DNA from: Lachnospiraceae bacterium
GTDB lineage: Bacteria; Bacillota; Clostridia; Lachnospirales; Lachnospiraceae
NCBI GenBank assembly: GCA_910576125.1
Contig: CAJTHM010000023.1
Location: 20,492-84,491, forward strand
Length of the DNA stretch: 64,000 bases
Direction: 5' to 3'
Shown here: one piece after another, positions 1 through 8,723 of the stretch
Position numbering within the stretch: position 1 is the first letter of the stretch
How the letters are laid out: each line of letters begins with the position of its first letter
The notes under the pieces: generated by a model
What the model was told of the DNA's origin: nothing
Databases searched by the model: none
Seen by the model: the letters and a program-made list of their open reading frames with translations, nothing else
Program-made: the position numbers and the translations under genes

Positions 1-62
1 ATCTGGTTGCACAGCTGCAGATACAATGCTTCCTCACTGTTGAAATCGATTTCAATAATCAT
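1..62 (-). CDS. GntR-type transcriptional regulator, N-terminus only
   Basis: The minus strand opens an ATG at 62 behind GAGGAGGC and reads 20 codons to the window edge (MIIEIDFNSEEALYLQLCNQ). An opening of this kind, an acidic Ile-Asp-Phe stretch followed by a Tyr-x-Gln-Leu-x-Asn-Gln helix, is typical of GntR-family winged-helix regulators. The effector-binding part lies outside the window, so the subfamily cannot be assigned. A 7-bp hairpin (96-115) lies in the upstream region and could be an operator. Confidence 0.55.
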   Translation of the reverse strand, partial: MIIEIDFNSEEALYLQLCNQ

Positions 63-95
63 GAACGCCTCCTCTTTTTTCTCCGTTTATCATAA

Positions 96-115
96 GACAG
101 CAGCCGGGTGCTGTC
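96..115. promoter_or_regulatory. 7-bp inverted repeat upstream of the GntR-type gene
   Basis: GACAGCA and TGCTGTC are separated by 6 nt, about 33 bases upstream of the regulator start codon. The position suits an autoregulatory operator or a leader hairpin. This is inferred from position only. Confidence 0.3.
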
Positions 116-187
116 AACCAAAGAAAACGAAATTTTAGAGGTTTTTTAGATATCATACAGGGATTACGTAAAAACCTCCGTATGAAA

Positions 188-218
188 ACAGGGAGTATCC
201 TTTTAGAATATTCCCTGT
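188..218 (-). terminator. Hairpin after the SH3b membrane protein gene
   Basis: ACAGGGAGTAT pairs with ATATTCCCTGT (11 bp, one G-T wobble) starting 26 bases after the stop codon at 244. The T-run that follows on the minus strand is poor, so this is a weak terminator candidate. Confidence 0.45.
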
Positions 219-243
219 CTTGGAGCCTCTTTATATCCGCGGG

Positions 244-1758
244 TTATTCTTCATCCCCATCGTAATTCAGGAATTCAAACTCGAACTCATCGTCATCTGC
301 CATGAAATTCTTCGGCTGTGCCTTCTGGGCGCCCTGTACGGGCCTGGCTCCCTGGGGCGCTTTGGGCTGGGGACCCTCTGTTCTCCTTGCGCCCTGGGGT
401 GCCCCTATCGGACGCTGGCCCTGTGTGCCTCCGGTGCGCGGGGCAGCTCCCGTGCCGCGATGGCCCTGGGCGCCGCCGACAGGGCGCGTGCCCTGTGCAG
501 GGCGCTGCCCCTGTACGCTGCCGGCAGGACGTGTGCCTGCGCTGCGGCCTGCCGCCCGCTGGCCCTGTATGCCGCTGCTCCCCCTTGCTTCCGGCCCGGC
601 GATGCGCTGACCGGCAGCGGCTGCCGGTTTCTGGCCTGCAGATCCCGCAGGCCGCTCGGCAGGTCGCGGCCCTGCCGTCCTGGGCGGCTGGTCCTTAGGG
701 CCTACCGTGTGCATGGCCGGCTTCTGCTTGCCGGAATTTCCGGAAGCATTCTTTCTGCGCAGGGTCTCGTTCTCTACTTCGTTAAAGTACGCGGAATCCA
801 TCATATCCCGAATCTTGAAGACCAGGAAAGCAATGCCTGCCACCGCTGCCACCAATAAAAATACCAACACGATGATGATGATTTTCTGGCTCTTTACCTT
901 TGCCTCGCTGTCAAAATACATCTGTGCATTATTCTGGAGGCCGCTCATCAGTTTCTCGACGGAATAGCCATTTCCGGGGTCTTCCACATTGTCCACCAGC
1001 AGCCATTCTCCGTTATTCTGCACAAGCTTATACCGTTCCGGTTCAGGCTCCTGCGTGGGTTCGGGAGACGTCTCATTGCCCGCAGGCTCCTGCCCCAGCG
1101 GAACCAAATCGGCTGACAGCCTGCAGGCATCCGCCAGAAGAAAGCCCTCCACCTGTGTCTCGCCGGAAATATAATTTGCCTGATACCATGTGGTGCCTTC
1201 CGCGTCCGTCACATAGCCCGTGACCGTGACCGCAGTCTCTCCCGGCACTGTCCCAAGGACTCCTCCGGCCAGGGAAGCCGAGTCGCGTATCTCCACGCCC
1301 TCTCCCTCTATGGTGGCGCTGACAGGATTCACCTGAGTCACCTCAACAGGCGGCGCGCTCTCACCGCCCCCGGCATTCTCACCGTCCCCGGCGTTTTCTC
1401 CGCCTCCGTCTCCCACAGTGCCGGCAGGAATATCTCCCGACACCTCCACGAGATCGGCACGGACAAAGCCTGTGGTAGTATCATTCACCTGCACCTGATA
1501 CCATGTATAGCCGTCCGCGCCCTGTGTCTGTCCCAGAACGCTCAATACCTTATCTTTCTCAGCGCCTCCCACCATGGTGCTCGCGGTGTCCGCGCTCGCC
1601 CTGATTTTCGCGCCGTTGGGCGCCGTGACCTTAGCCTGTCCCGCAGCGTATCCTGTCAGCGAAGCCATGCAGAATCCTGTGGCGAATATGCCGATTGCCA
1701 GCAGGAACGCCAGTATGCCTCCCCGCATTCTTCCTCTCAACCCGTTTGCTTTTCTCAT
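244..1758 (-). CDS. Membrane protein with two SH3b domains and a low-complexity tail
   Basis: Predicted 504 aa. The ATG at 1758 is preferred over an upstream in-frame extension because GGAGAAGAGG lies just before it and a hydrophobic signal/anchor segment follows (about residues 13-40). Two bacterial SH3-like modules can be seen (about 42-108 and 147-215; each holds a WYQ motif), joined by a Gly/Glu-rich linker. A second membrane segment spans about 292-315. The rest is a Gln/Gly/Pro/Ala/Arg-rich disordered region ending in a strongly acidic tail (DDDEFEFEFLNYDGDEE). SH3b modules usually bind cell wall, so the N-terminal half is probably outside and the tail in the cytoplasm. No catalytic domain is visible; the role is unknown. 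The next gene upstream ends 20 bases away. Confidence 0.8.
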   Translation of the reverse strand: MRKANGLRGRMRGGILAFLLAIGIFATGFCMASLTGYAAGQAKVTAPNGAKIRASADTASTMVGGAEKDKVLSVLGQTQGADGYTWYQVQVNDTTTGFVRADLVEVSGDIPAGTVGDGGGENAGDGENAGGGESAPPVEVTQVNPVSATIEGEGVEIRDSASLAGGVLGTVPGETAVTVTGYVTDAEGTTWYQANYISGETQVEGFLLADACRLSADLVPLGQEPAGNETSPEPTQEPEPERYKLVQNNGEWLLVDNVEDPGNGYSVEKLMSGLQNNAQMYFDSEAKVKSQKIIIIVLVFLLVAAVAGIAFLVFKIRDMMDSAYFNEVENETLRRKNASGNSGKQKPAMHTVGPKDQPPRTAGPRPAERPAGSAGQKPAAAAGQRIAGPEARGSSGIQGQRAAGRSAGTRPAGSVQGQRPAQGTRPVGGAQGHRGTGAAPRTGGTQGQRPIGAPQGARRTEGPQPKAPQGARPVQGAQKAQPKNFMADDDEFEFEFLNYDGDEE

Positions 1759-1777
1759 GTGTCCTCTTCTCCTTGCT

Positions 1778-2230
1778 TTAATCGTCTCTGGTGAATCTCC
1801 TCTGGCCCTCCTCAGACTTCTGCTCCAGTCCAAAGCCCTGAACCGCCTTGTGCAGCAGTTCCCTCTGCTTTTCCTCCAGATTGCGGTGCGCCTTAATCTC
1901 GCATTCAGGACAATATTGTCCGGAACGAATCTGCTTTCCGCATAGTTCACATCGCAGGAACACATTGGACCCTTCCGTTATCTCTATCCTGCCGTCTTTC
2001 AGGAGACGCCTTATCGTGCGCTGGGATACTCCTATGGCCTGCTCTATCTGCGCTGCCGTAGCTCCCTTATTAGTCTCAATGTAGCATCTCACCTTTCCAT
2101 AGTCATCGTAATCCACTGCGCCGCAGTCCTCACAATGATACTCGCCCACTCCCTTAAAAACCATTACACCGCCGCATTTCTTACATACCTGCGGAATATT
2201 ATACATATCTAACGATCCCAGAACACTCAT
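1778..2230 (-). CDS. Zinc-ribbon / helix-turn-helix protein
   Basis: Predicted 150 aa, ATG at 2230 with GGAGGTG 9 bases upstream. It holds a first Cys4 ribbon (CKKCGG and CEDCG, about residues 16-37), a helix-turn-helix of the kind ATAAQIEQAIGVSQRTIRRLL (about 57-77; quoted in part), a second Cys4 ribbon (CELCGK and CPEC, about 94-112) and a charged C-terminal helix. This suggests a small DNA- or RNA-binding protein. It lies just upstream of the SH3b protein gene on the same strand and could be co-transcribed with it. The exact function is not known. Confidence 0.75.
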   Translation of the reverse strand: MSVLGSLDMYNIPQVCKKCGGVMVFKGVGEYHCEDCGAVDYDDYGKVRCYIETNKGATAAQIEQAIGVSQRTIRRLLKDGRIEITEGSNVFLRCELCGKQIRSGQYCPECEIKAHRNLEEKQRELLHKAVQGFGLEQKSEEGQRRFTRDD

Positions 2231-2269
2231 ATGTAAACACCTCCATTCTCTTGAGAAGATTGCCTGTCG

Positions 2270-3547
2270 TCATGCTTCCTCGATTGCTTTTCCAATGTCC
2301 CTGCGCATATACTTGTTGGCAAAATCAACCCACTCAGTGGCCTCATATGCCTTGCGGCGCGCTTCCGCCAGGGTATCTGCCTTTGCCGTCACGCCCAGCA
2401 CCCGGCCTCCGTTCGTCACCACGCGGCCCTGCTCATCCAGCCTGCTCCCCGCATGGAAACAGTAATAATCGCCTTTCCCCCCGAACCGTTCAAGGCCTGT
2501 GATTTCAAATCCTTTCTTATAGGAAACCGGATAGCCGTCCGAGGCGAGCACCACGCACACAGCCGCATTGTCCTCAAACTCTAAGTCTATTTTATCCAGA
2601 TTTCCGTCGATGCATGCATCCACCACATCCAGAATATCATTCTTCATCCTGCAGAGCACCACCTGTGTCTCAGGGTCTCCGAACCTGGCATTGTACTCCA
2701 GCACTCTGGGCCCCTCGGAAGTCAGTATCAGTCCAAAAAAGATGACTCCCTTGAACTCTCTGCCCTCGGCCGCCATGGCGTCCACAGTGGGCTGGTAAAT
2801 ATATCTGCGGCAGTATTCATCCACCTCCCGTGTGTAGAAAGGACTGGGCGAAAAGCAGCCCATGCCGCCGGTGTTGGGGCCCTTGTCCCCATCTCCCGCC
2901 CGCTTGTGATCCTGGGCAGAAGTCATGGTCCTGACAGTCTTTCCGTCCACGAAAGCCAGCACGGACACCTCTCTGCCCGTGAGGAATTCCTCCACCACCA
3001 TCACATTGCCGGCATCGCCGAAATGCTTCTCCTGCATAATCTCCCGGACGCCCGCCCTTGCCTCTTCCAGGGTATTGCAGATCAGCACGCCCTTTCCCAG
3101 GGCCAGCCCGTCGGCCTTGAGCACAATCGGTAAAGACGCGTGCTCCAGATATGCAAGCGCGTCCTCCGCATTGTCGAAAGTCTCATATCCGGCCGTGGGG
3201 ATATGGTATTTTTTCATCAGATCCTTGGAGAACGCTTTGCTGCCTTCCAGGATGGCCGCACATTTCTTAGGCCCGAATACCCGAAAGCCCGCCTCCTCCA
3301 GCACATCCACCAGGCCTGCCGCCAGCGGATCGTCCGGCGCTACGAACACCAGATCTATCTCTTTCTCCTTTGCGTAGGAGACAATCCTGTCAAACTCCAT
3401 GACACCGATGGACGGCTCGCATTCCGCGATCTGCGCAATCCCCGCGTTGCCGGGGACACAATAAAGCGCGTCCAGCCTGCTGCTTTTCTTCATGCTGACC
3501 GCGATTGCATGCTCCCGTCCGCCTCCGCCTACAATCAAAACTCTCAT
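2270..3547 (-). CDS. purD: Phosphoribosylamine-glycine ligase
   Basis: Predicted 425 aa, the usual length for PurD. It catalyses ATP-dependent joining of glycine to phosphoribosylamine, the second step of de novo purine synthesis. The N-terminus MRVLIVGGGGREHAIA is the family hallmark; the ATP-grasp core includes LKADGLALGKGV and NTGGMGCFSPSP, followed by EYNARFGDPETQ. It is the last gene of the leftward block purE-purM-purN-purD, so it is probably co-transcribed from the promoter at 5909-5937. Confidence 0.97.
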   Translation of the reverse strand: MRVLIVGGGGREHAIAVSMKKSSRLDALYCVPGNAGIAQIAECEPSIGVMEFDRIVSYAKEKEIDLVFVAPDDPLAAGLVDVLEEAGFRVFGPKKCAAILEGSKAFSKDLMKKYHIPTAGYETFDNAEDALAYLEHASLPIVLKADGLALGKGVLICNTLEEARAGVREIMQEKHFGDAGNVMVVEEFLTGREVSVLAFVDGKTVRTMTSAQDHKRAGDGDKGPNTGGMGCFSPSPFYTREVDEYCRRYIYQPTVDAMAAEGREFKGVIFFGLILTSEGPRVLEYNARFGDPETQVVLCRMKNDILDVVDACIDGNLDKIDLEFEDNAAVCVVLASDGYPVSYKKGFEITGLERFGGKGDYYCFHAGSRLDEQGRVVTNGGRVLGVTAKADTLAEARRKAYEATEWVDFANKYMRRDIGKAIEEA

Positions 3548-3615
3548 GCCGCACCTCTTTCCTCTATCCTTTCAAACGCCTGCGCGGCCTGTCTTTCGGC
3601 AGGCTCTGGCATTTC

Positions 3616-4242
3616 CTATTTCAGCTTTCTGACCTTGTTGTCAATTATCCGCAATCTTCCATTCGCTATATCGTCTATAGCCTGTGGAAGCAGAATCCAT
3701 TCCGCCTGCTCCATCACGCGCTGCTGCAGAATCTCCGGGGTGTCGCCGTCCTCTATATACACTGCCTTCTGGGCGATGATCGGGCCCTCATCCATGCCCT
3801 CATTGACAAAATGCACCGTGGCCCCTGTGACCTTCACCCCGCGCTCCAGCACTTTTTCATGCACTTTCAGCCCATAGTATCCCACTCCGCAGAAAGAGGG
3901 AATCAGGGACGGGTGGATATTGACGATTCTGCCGTCAAAGGCCTCCACCATCTGAGGCGGAATCCGCACCAGGAATCCGGCCAGCACAATCAGATCCGGT
4001 GAAAGCTCCTTCATCTTATTGGTAAAGTCCTCGTCAAAGGCCTCTCTGCGGGGATATTGCCTGGGAGAAATCACCTTTGCCTCTATCCCCCGATTCCTCG
4101 CCCGGTCCAGCGCCTTTGCGCCCCCATTGTTGCTGATGACCGCCAACACCTCCGTATTGGTAATCGTTCCGTTTTCAATGGCATCCAGGATGGCCTGCAG
4201 ATTGGTGCCGCCCCCGGACACGCACACTACGATTTTCAGCAT
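3616..4242 (-). CDS. purN: Phosphoribosylglycinamide formyltransferase
   Basis: Predicted 208 aa. It transfers the formyl group of 10-formyl-THF to GAR in purine synthesis. The start at 4242 (MLKIVVCVSGGGTNLQ) gives the standard N-terminus; a longer in-frame opening adds unrelated residues. The active-site region is visible as NIHPSLIPSFCGVG and the catalytic Asp lies in the segment GATVHFVNEGMDEGPII. Its start overlaps the purM stop by 7 bases, indicating translational coupling. Confidence 0.96.
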   Translation of the reverse strand: MLKIVVCVSGGGTNLQAILDAIENGTITNTEVLAVISNNGGAKALDRARNRGIEAKVISPRQYPRREAFDEDFTNKMKELSPDLIVLAGFLVRIPPQMVEAFDGRIVNIHPSLIPSFCGVGYYGLKVHEKVLERGVKVTGATVHFVNEGMDEGPIIAQKAVYIEDGDTPEILQQRVMEQAEWILLPQAIDDIANGRLRIIDNKVRKLK

Positions 4243-5261
4243 ATGTCCACTCCCTTTTCCCCGGCAGCGCAGCGGCCCACCACATAGGGCGTCTCGCCTG
4301 CGGCCCGGATGGCCTCCAGACATTTGTCCCTGTCATCAGGCGCTACCGCCAGCACCATGCCCAGCCCCATATTATAGGTACTGTACATCATCTGCTCTTC
4401 GATATCCCCTTTCTTGGCAAGGAGGCGGAAAATGGCAGGCACTTCATAGCTGTCTTTCTCCACTGCCGCGCGGATGCCCTCCGGCAGCATTCTGGGGATG
4501 TTCTCATAAAAGCCGCCGCCTGTGATATGGCTGCAGCCCTTTATCCGTAGCCCTGCGTCCTTGACGGACTTCAGGGCTTTCACATAAATCTTCGTGGGTG
4601 TCAGCAGCGTCTCTCCCAATGTGCCGCCCAGCTCCTCATAATATGTATCCAGACTCTCCCTGGTCATCTCGAACACTTTCCGCACCAGCGAAAAGCCGTT
4701 GGAATGTACACCGGAAGACGCTATTCCGATAAGCAGGTCGCCCTCCTTGATCTGCTCTCCCGTGATCAGATTTCTCTCATCCGCCAGGCCTACCGCAAAG
4801 CCTGCCAGGTCGTATTCCTCCTCAGGCATCATGCCCGGATGCTCCGCCGTCTCGCCCCCGATCAGAGCCGCCCCGGCCTGCCTGCAGCCCTCTGCCACGC
4901 CCTTTACGATTGCTGCGATTTTCTCCGGGACATTCTTGCCGCAGGCAATGTAATCCAGGAAAAACAACGGCTCTCCGCCGGCGCAGGCCACATCGTTCAC
5001 GCACATGGCGACGCAGTCGATGCCGATTGTATCGTGCCTGTCCATCAGGAACGCCAGCTTCAGCTTCGTGCCCACGCCGTCCGTGCCGGACAGCAGCACA
5101 GGCTTCTCCATGCCCCTCGCGGCCTCCATGGAGAACGCTCCGGAAAAGCCGCCGATGCCGCCCAGCACTTCCGGCCGCATGGTCGCCTTCACGTCTGCTT
5201 TCATCAGCTCCACAGACCGATAGCCTGCCTCAATATCCACACCCGCTTTTTTATAATCCAT
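4236..5261 (-). CDS. purM: Phosphoribosylformylglycinamidine cyclo-ligase (AIR synthetase)
   Basis: Predicted 341 aa, normal PurM length. It closes the imidazole ring of AIR using ATP. Family features include the N-terminal YKKAGVDIEAGY, the LLSGTDGVGTKLKLA loop, and the conserved HITGGGFYENIPRMLPEG near residue 240. Order in the block: purE upstream by about 65 bases, purN overlapping downstream. Confidence 0.97.
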   Translation of the reverse strand: MDYKKAGVDIEAGYRSVELMKADVKATMRPEVLGGIGGFSGAFSMEAARGMEKPVLLSGTDGVGTKLKLAFLMDRHDTIGIDCVAMCVNDVACAGGEPLFFLDYIACGKNVPEKIAAIVKGVAEGCRQAGAALIGGETAEHPGMMPEEEYDLAGFAVGLADERNLITGEQIKEGDLLIGIASSGVHSNGFSLVRKVFEMTRESLDTYYEELGGTLGETLLTPTKIYVKALKSVKDAGLRIKGCSHITGGGFYENIPRMLPEGIRAAVEKDSYEVPAIFRLLAKKGDIEEQMMYSTYNMGLGMVLAVAPDDRDKCLEAIRAAGETPYVVGRCAAGEKGVDIC

Positions 5262-5328
5262 ATTCAGCCTCCTACTCGTCCTGCCGGGCCTCTGTCCGCA
5301 GGAATTTTCCGTTTCTGTAAGCTCCGCC

Positions 5329-5874
5329 TTATTTCTTCTGCCCTGCCAGATAAGTCTTGTATCCCTGCTCCTGCAGTTTCGCGTCCTTGGCCTCCACCTG
5401 GTCTTTCAGCTTTGCGCTGTAGTCTTTCAGCTTCTGCAAAAGAGCGGCATCCGAAGTGGCCAGAATCTTCGCGGCCAGGAGCCCCGCATTGACGCCGCCG
5501 TTAATGGCCACCGTGGCCACGGGAATGCCTGAGGGCATCTGCACGATGGAGTACAGGGAATCCCGCCCTCCCAGAGAGGAGGTGTGCATGGGAATCCCTA
5601 TGACCGGCATGGGGAAAATCGCCGCGCACATACCCGGCAGATGGGCCGCCATACCGGCTCCCGCGATAATCACCTTGAACCCCTTTTCCTCAGCGCTCTT
5701 CGCATATTCAAAAAATACATCCGGCTCCCTGTGGGCGCTGATAATCGCCATCTCATAGGGGATGCCCAGCTCCTCCAGGATGTCCGCCGCTTTCGCCATG
5801 ACAGGCATGTCGGAATCGCTTCCCATCACAATGCCGACCTTCGGCATATCTGTCTTATTCTGTATCTCTCCCAT
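5329..5874 (-). CDS. purE: N5-carboxyaminoimidazole ribonucleotide mutase
   Basis: Predicted 181 aa with ATG at 5874 behind AAGGAGG. Class I PurE signature: GIVMGSDSDMPVM, the SAHREPD catalytic loop, and AGAGMAAHLPGM. It converts N5-CAIR to CAIR. No purK is next to it here. It is the first gene of the leftward purine block, 34 bases downstream of a consensus-like promoter. The C-terminal 20 residues form a lysine-rich extension, common in Lachnospiraceae homologues. Confidence 0.96.
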   Translation of the reverse strand: MGEIQNKTDMPKVGIVMGSDSDMPVMAKAADILEELGIPYEMAIISAHREPDVFFEYAKSAEEKGFKVIIAGAGMAAHLPGMCAAIFPMPVIGIPMHTSSLGGRDSLYSIVQMPSGIPVATVAINGGVNAGLLAAKILATSDAALLQKLKDYSAKLKDQVEAKDAKLQEQGYKTYLAGQKK

Positions 5875-5908
5875 ATATTCCTCCTTAAGGACTCTGCCTT
5901 TCTTTTTA

Positions 5909-5937
5909 AGTTTACTAAAGATTAGCTTTCCGTGCAA
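5909..5937 (-). promoter_or_regulatory. Promoter of the purE-purM-purN-purD block
   Basis: TTGCAC (5932-5937) and TAAACT (5909-5914) are separated by exactly 17 bases, in the short gap between the aminopeptidase stop and the purE ribosome binding site. I see no clear PurR box or purine riboswitch in the gap. Confidence 0.6.
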
Positions 5938-5959
5938 CCACTATTTTCCGAAATACATG

Positions 5960-8035
5960 CTATGCCTCAAAAGCCCTGTTCAGCTCCTCGCAGCCGGGCA
6001 GCACGAAGCGGCTGTCTTTTATGATGCAGATGCGGCTGCCGTCCTTTCTGACCGCCGTCAGCTCTCCCAGCTCATCATAGGGAATGGTGATGTCCGTGTG
6101 GCAGTTGCAGTACGCCTCCATGGGATTCTCATGGCGCCGTCTCGACACCTCATTGTCCTTTGCCACGATTTCCCTGCCGTCCGGATTGTATACCCTTGTA
6201 TCCTCCGAATGGGAATAGCAGGTATCTCCCACCGCGAAATGAGGCCCCATCTTCTCCGCGATCAGGACGGGCAGCTTCGCTTCCACTCCCAGCCGCTTTG
6301 CCGCCACATAGGCCGTTGTGTTGGTGCCGATTGCGAACTCTCCCATGGGCAGCGTGGCGTGGCGGGCCAGGATATTTTCGTAGATAAAGTTCCGGTTCTC
6401 CTCCTCGGTCCCGAAGTTCCGGCAGGAGTACTCCTGAATCATGCCGTCCTTGAACGTAATCGCCAGTTCCCTGTACTCCAGCCCTTTTAAGAAAGCCCTG
6501 GTCACATGAAGCAGCCCTTCCGTCCCCTGCAGCACCGGCGACGTGAACACCTCTCCCACAGGAATATTCACATCCGCCACACAGTTCTCAAAAATCGTCT
6601 CTTTCTCAGGATTCTCCAGCTTGTAAAGATTCACTTTCAAATCCGTGCGGTTAGCTCCCCTGCCTTTGATTTCACAATAGTCCGCCGTATTGAGCGCGTC
6701 GATCAATGTCTGCTGCACTCTGCGGTACAGCAGATAGTCCAATGTATTGATGCGGATGGTCTCCCGGAACAGCTCCTCGAACACAGGCCCGATTTCCGGC
6801 ACAGGGAACGCGATGATGGTGAAGCTGGTCTCCTCCTCCGGCGTATATTCTCTGCCGAGCATGCCTGCTTTTGCCACATACTCCACCCACAGGCGCTCCT
6901 GTTCTCCGGAAAGCCGGATTGCCTCTTTGCATGTCGCCGGCATAAAATCCGCCTCCCCGAAAGTCTCCACGATGGCAGGCCCCGCGCAGTCTCTCAGCTG
7001 CGCTTTCCATTTCTCGCTGGCGGTCCTGACGGCCTCCAGTTTCCGGTTCACATAATTTTTATCAAAAAATATCGCTTTGTCGTCTTTGTGGTCATATTCA
7101 AACTGGGGATTCGGGCTCCCGCCGCTGAAGCCGTTTTTCGTGCGTCTGCTGGCGCCTCTGTTGTCCAGGACGCTGCTGGCGGCGCGGCAGGCCGCGGACT
7201 TAAGCCCCATCTTCTCGAAATTCTCCACGGCGCGGCGCAGCATCCTCTCAAAGCCGATCTGATAGCCCAGCGTCACCATACCCTTTTTTGAAAGGTCCAC
7301 CCCCGTGGCCTCAAATCCCATGCGGTATCCCTCTGTGTAAGTATCCGCCATGGTAGCGATAGTCTCCTCAGGCAACCCCGCCAGGAATCTGGCTGTCTCC
7401 AGCTCGTTGACGCCCACATACTCCCCATAGCTGTACAGATATCTCACATCCGTCAGATCGCTCTCCATGATTCTGCGCACCGCAAAGCCGTGGGGAGATA
7501 CCTGCTCCTCTATCCTCCTCCGGGCCGCCATGTCGGCATAGTCGCTGACGAACCAGTAAATGATATCCTTTATCTCCCTGGCGGAGGGGCGTCCTTCTTT
7601 CTGGTCCGCCGCATATACAAAGACCGTGTAGATTTCCACGAACAGTTCCATGCGGATGACCAGTTCCTCCAGTCTGCCCTCATAGGCAAACCCAATCAGG
7701 CTGCGCAGCTCCGTATACAGGAACGAAAGCAGCGCACCCAGCTCCTCCCCCAGCTCCTGCACTGCATAGCCGGGATTCCCATAGCTCTCCCCGTAGTGCT
7801 CCGGCAGGATATCCGCGTACAGCGACCGGTTCCTCTCCGCAAGTTCCTCGATCCGCGCTTTCTCCACGCCGCCCTCTGCCAGAAAGCTCACTGTATCATC
7901 AATCATCAGGAGAAATTCCGCGCAGGATGAAAAGAAAGCCTCCAGTTTCTCATCCCCGAAATGCTCCTCGGAAATCTCCCGGATTCTGTCCGTCACCAGC
8001 CCGTACCGCTCTTCTATAATCTCTGTTCCGCTCAT
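5960..8035 (-). CDS. M29-type (thermophilic) aminopeptidase, long form
   Basis: Predicted 691 aa. The C-terminal half matches the aminopeptidase T/S (M29) pattern, with metal-ligand regions in FAIGTNTTAY, VLIAEKMGPHFAVGDTCYSH and the segment NPDGREIVAKDNEVS. Classical M29 enzymes are about 410 aa; here an N-terminal helical extension of roughly 270 residues precedes the peptidase core. A cytosolic role in peptide turnover is expected. Its ATG overlaps the stop of the upstream small membrane protein gene (ATGA), so the two are translationally coupled. Confidence 0.8.
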   Translation of the reverse strand: MSGTEIIEERYGLVTDRIREISEEHFGDEKLEAFFSSCAEFLLMIDDTVSFLAEGGVEKARIEELAERNRSLYADILPEHYGESYGNPGYAVQELGEELGALLSFLYTELRSLIGFAYEGRLEELVIRMELFVEIYTVFVYAADQKEGRPSAREIKDIIYWFVSDYADMAARRRIEEQVSPHGFAVRRIMESDLTDVRYLYSYGEYVGVNELETARFLAGLPEETIATMADTYTEGYRMGFEATGVDLSKKGMVTLGYQIGFERMLRRAVENFEKMGLKSAACRAASSVLDNRGASRRTKNGFSGGSPNPQFEYDHKDDKAIFFDKNYVNRKLEAVRTASEKWKAQLRDCAGPAIVETFGEADFMPATCKEAIRLSGEQERLWVEYVAKAGMLGREYTPEEETSFTIIAFPVPEIGPVFEELFRETIRINTLDYLLYRRVQQTLIDALNTADYCEIKGRGANRTDLKVNLYKLENPEKETIFENCVADVNIPVGEVFTSPVLQGTEGLLHVTRAFLKGLEYRELAITFKDGMIQEYSCRNFGTEEENRNFIYENILARHATLPMGEFAIGTNTTAYVAAKRLGVEAKLPVLIAEKMGPHFAVGDTCYSHSEDTRVYNPDGREIVAKDNEVSRRRHENPMEAYCNCHTDITIPYDELGELTAVRKDGSRICIIKDSRFVLPGCEELNRAFEA

Positions 8036-8355
8036 TGCAGACTCCCTCCTGCGTATACAATCAAGCCGATACTCACCAGCGCCGCCAGGTTCAGCAGGAT
8101 TCCCAGCGCCGGAAAGAACCTGTAGTACTCTTTCTCCTGTACGGTCACCAGCCCCAGTATCAGCCCGATGGTAGAATAGAGCACGGCAAGCAGGGCTCCC
8201 ACCCCGAAGCCCGCTCCCACATTTCCCTCATTCCGGTAGGAAAGAAACACCATGAGGCCCAGTGACCCCAGGCTGATGACTCCCAGAATCGTGGCCATGA
8301 CGGCCCGGTTTGAATGCTTTTTATCTGTAAAAATGAATCCTTTTCTTTTCTTCAT
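8032..8355 (-). CDS. Small four-helix-type membrane protein (DUF6142-like)
   Basis: About 107 aa from ATG 8355 (MKKRKGFIFTDKKHSNRA); a longer reading from 8394 is possible and neither start has a strong ribosome binding site. A basic N-terminus is followed by three hydrophobic segments (about residues 20-40, 47-68 and 78-103). The opening motif and layout recall the DUF6142 family of Clostridia, function unknown. Its stop overlaps the start of the aminopeptidase gene. Interleaved inverted repeats lie around and upstream of its start (8360-8456). Confidence 0.65.
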   Translation of the reverse strand: MKKRKGFIFTDKKHSNRAVMATILGVISLGSLGLMVFLSYRNEGNVGAGFGVGALLAVLYSTIGLILGLVTVQEKEYYRFFPALGILLNLAALVSIGLIVYAGGSLQ

Positions 8356-8359
8356 ATAT

Positions 8360-8456
8360 ACTGTATAACGCCGAATACTGCCTAATGTAATCATGCGATG
8401 GAACCAGTCAGCGTTATACAGTCTGGTTTCACGGCAGGTAAAATCATTAAGCAGTA
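8360..8456. repeat. Two interleaved inverted repeats in the leader of the small membrane protein gene
   Basis: ACTGTATAACGC (8360-8371) pairs perfectly with GCGTTATACAGT (8411-8422); TACTGCCTAATG (8376-8387) pairs with CATTAAGCAGTA (8445-8456, 11 of 12). AACCAG (8402-8407) and CTGGTT (8423-8428) form a third pair. The first two arms interleave in pseudoknot order. The block lies directly in front of the start at 8355. Confidence 0.55.
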
Positions 8457-8525
8457 TAAACTCTAAAGGGCACTCCCCAAAAAGGTCTGTCCCCTCTTAG
8501 GAAATGCCCGCCAGCTGCTCCTTGC

Positions 8526-8678
8526 TTAGAATATGATTTTGGACTTCCCCGCAATCAGCTTCGCTCCGCTGATAATCATCAGAATACCCGACACGATTCC
8601 TACTACCAGGGAAATCACTCCCATGGTAATGCAGGTCGCGCCCGCTCCCCTCATTACTTTATATATCTTCTCGCTCAT
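8526..8678 (-). CDS. 50-aa single-span hydrophobic protein
   Basis: The reading frame from ATG 8678 (MSEKIYKVMRGAGATCITMG...) has a good ribosome binding site (GAAGGGAG, 7 bases upstream) and ends at TAA 8526. It encodes a short basic amphipathic opening, a long hydrophobic helix (about residues 14-42) and a lysine-containing tail. It sits 45 bases after pyrE on the same strand. The function is unknown; it resembles the small membrane proteins often missed in Lachnospiraceae annotation. Confidence 0.6.
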   Translation of the reverse strand: MSEKIYKVMRGAGATCITMGVISLVVGIVSGILMIISGAKLIAGKSKIIF

Positions 8679-8723
8679 AAATCCGCTCCCTTCTTTCCAG
8701 GCGCCCTGACGTCCCGCCGCCTA

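Noticed and set aside
6506..7291. Long open frame opposite the aminopeptidase
   Set aside because: Same reason: antisense shadow in GC-rich DNA.
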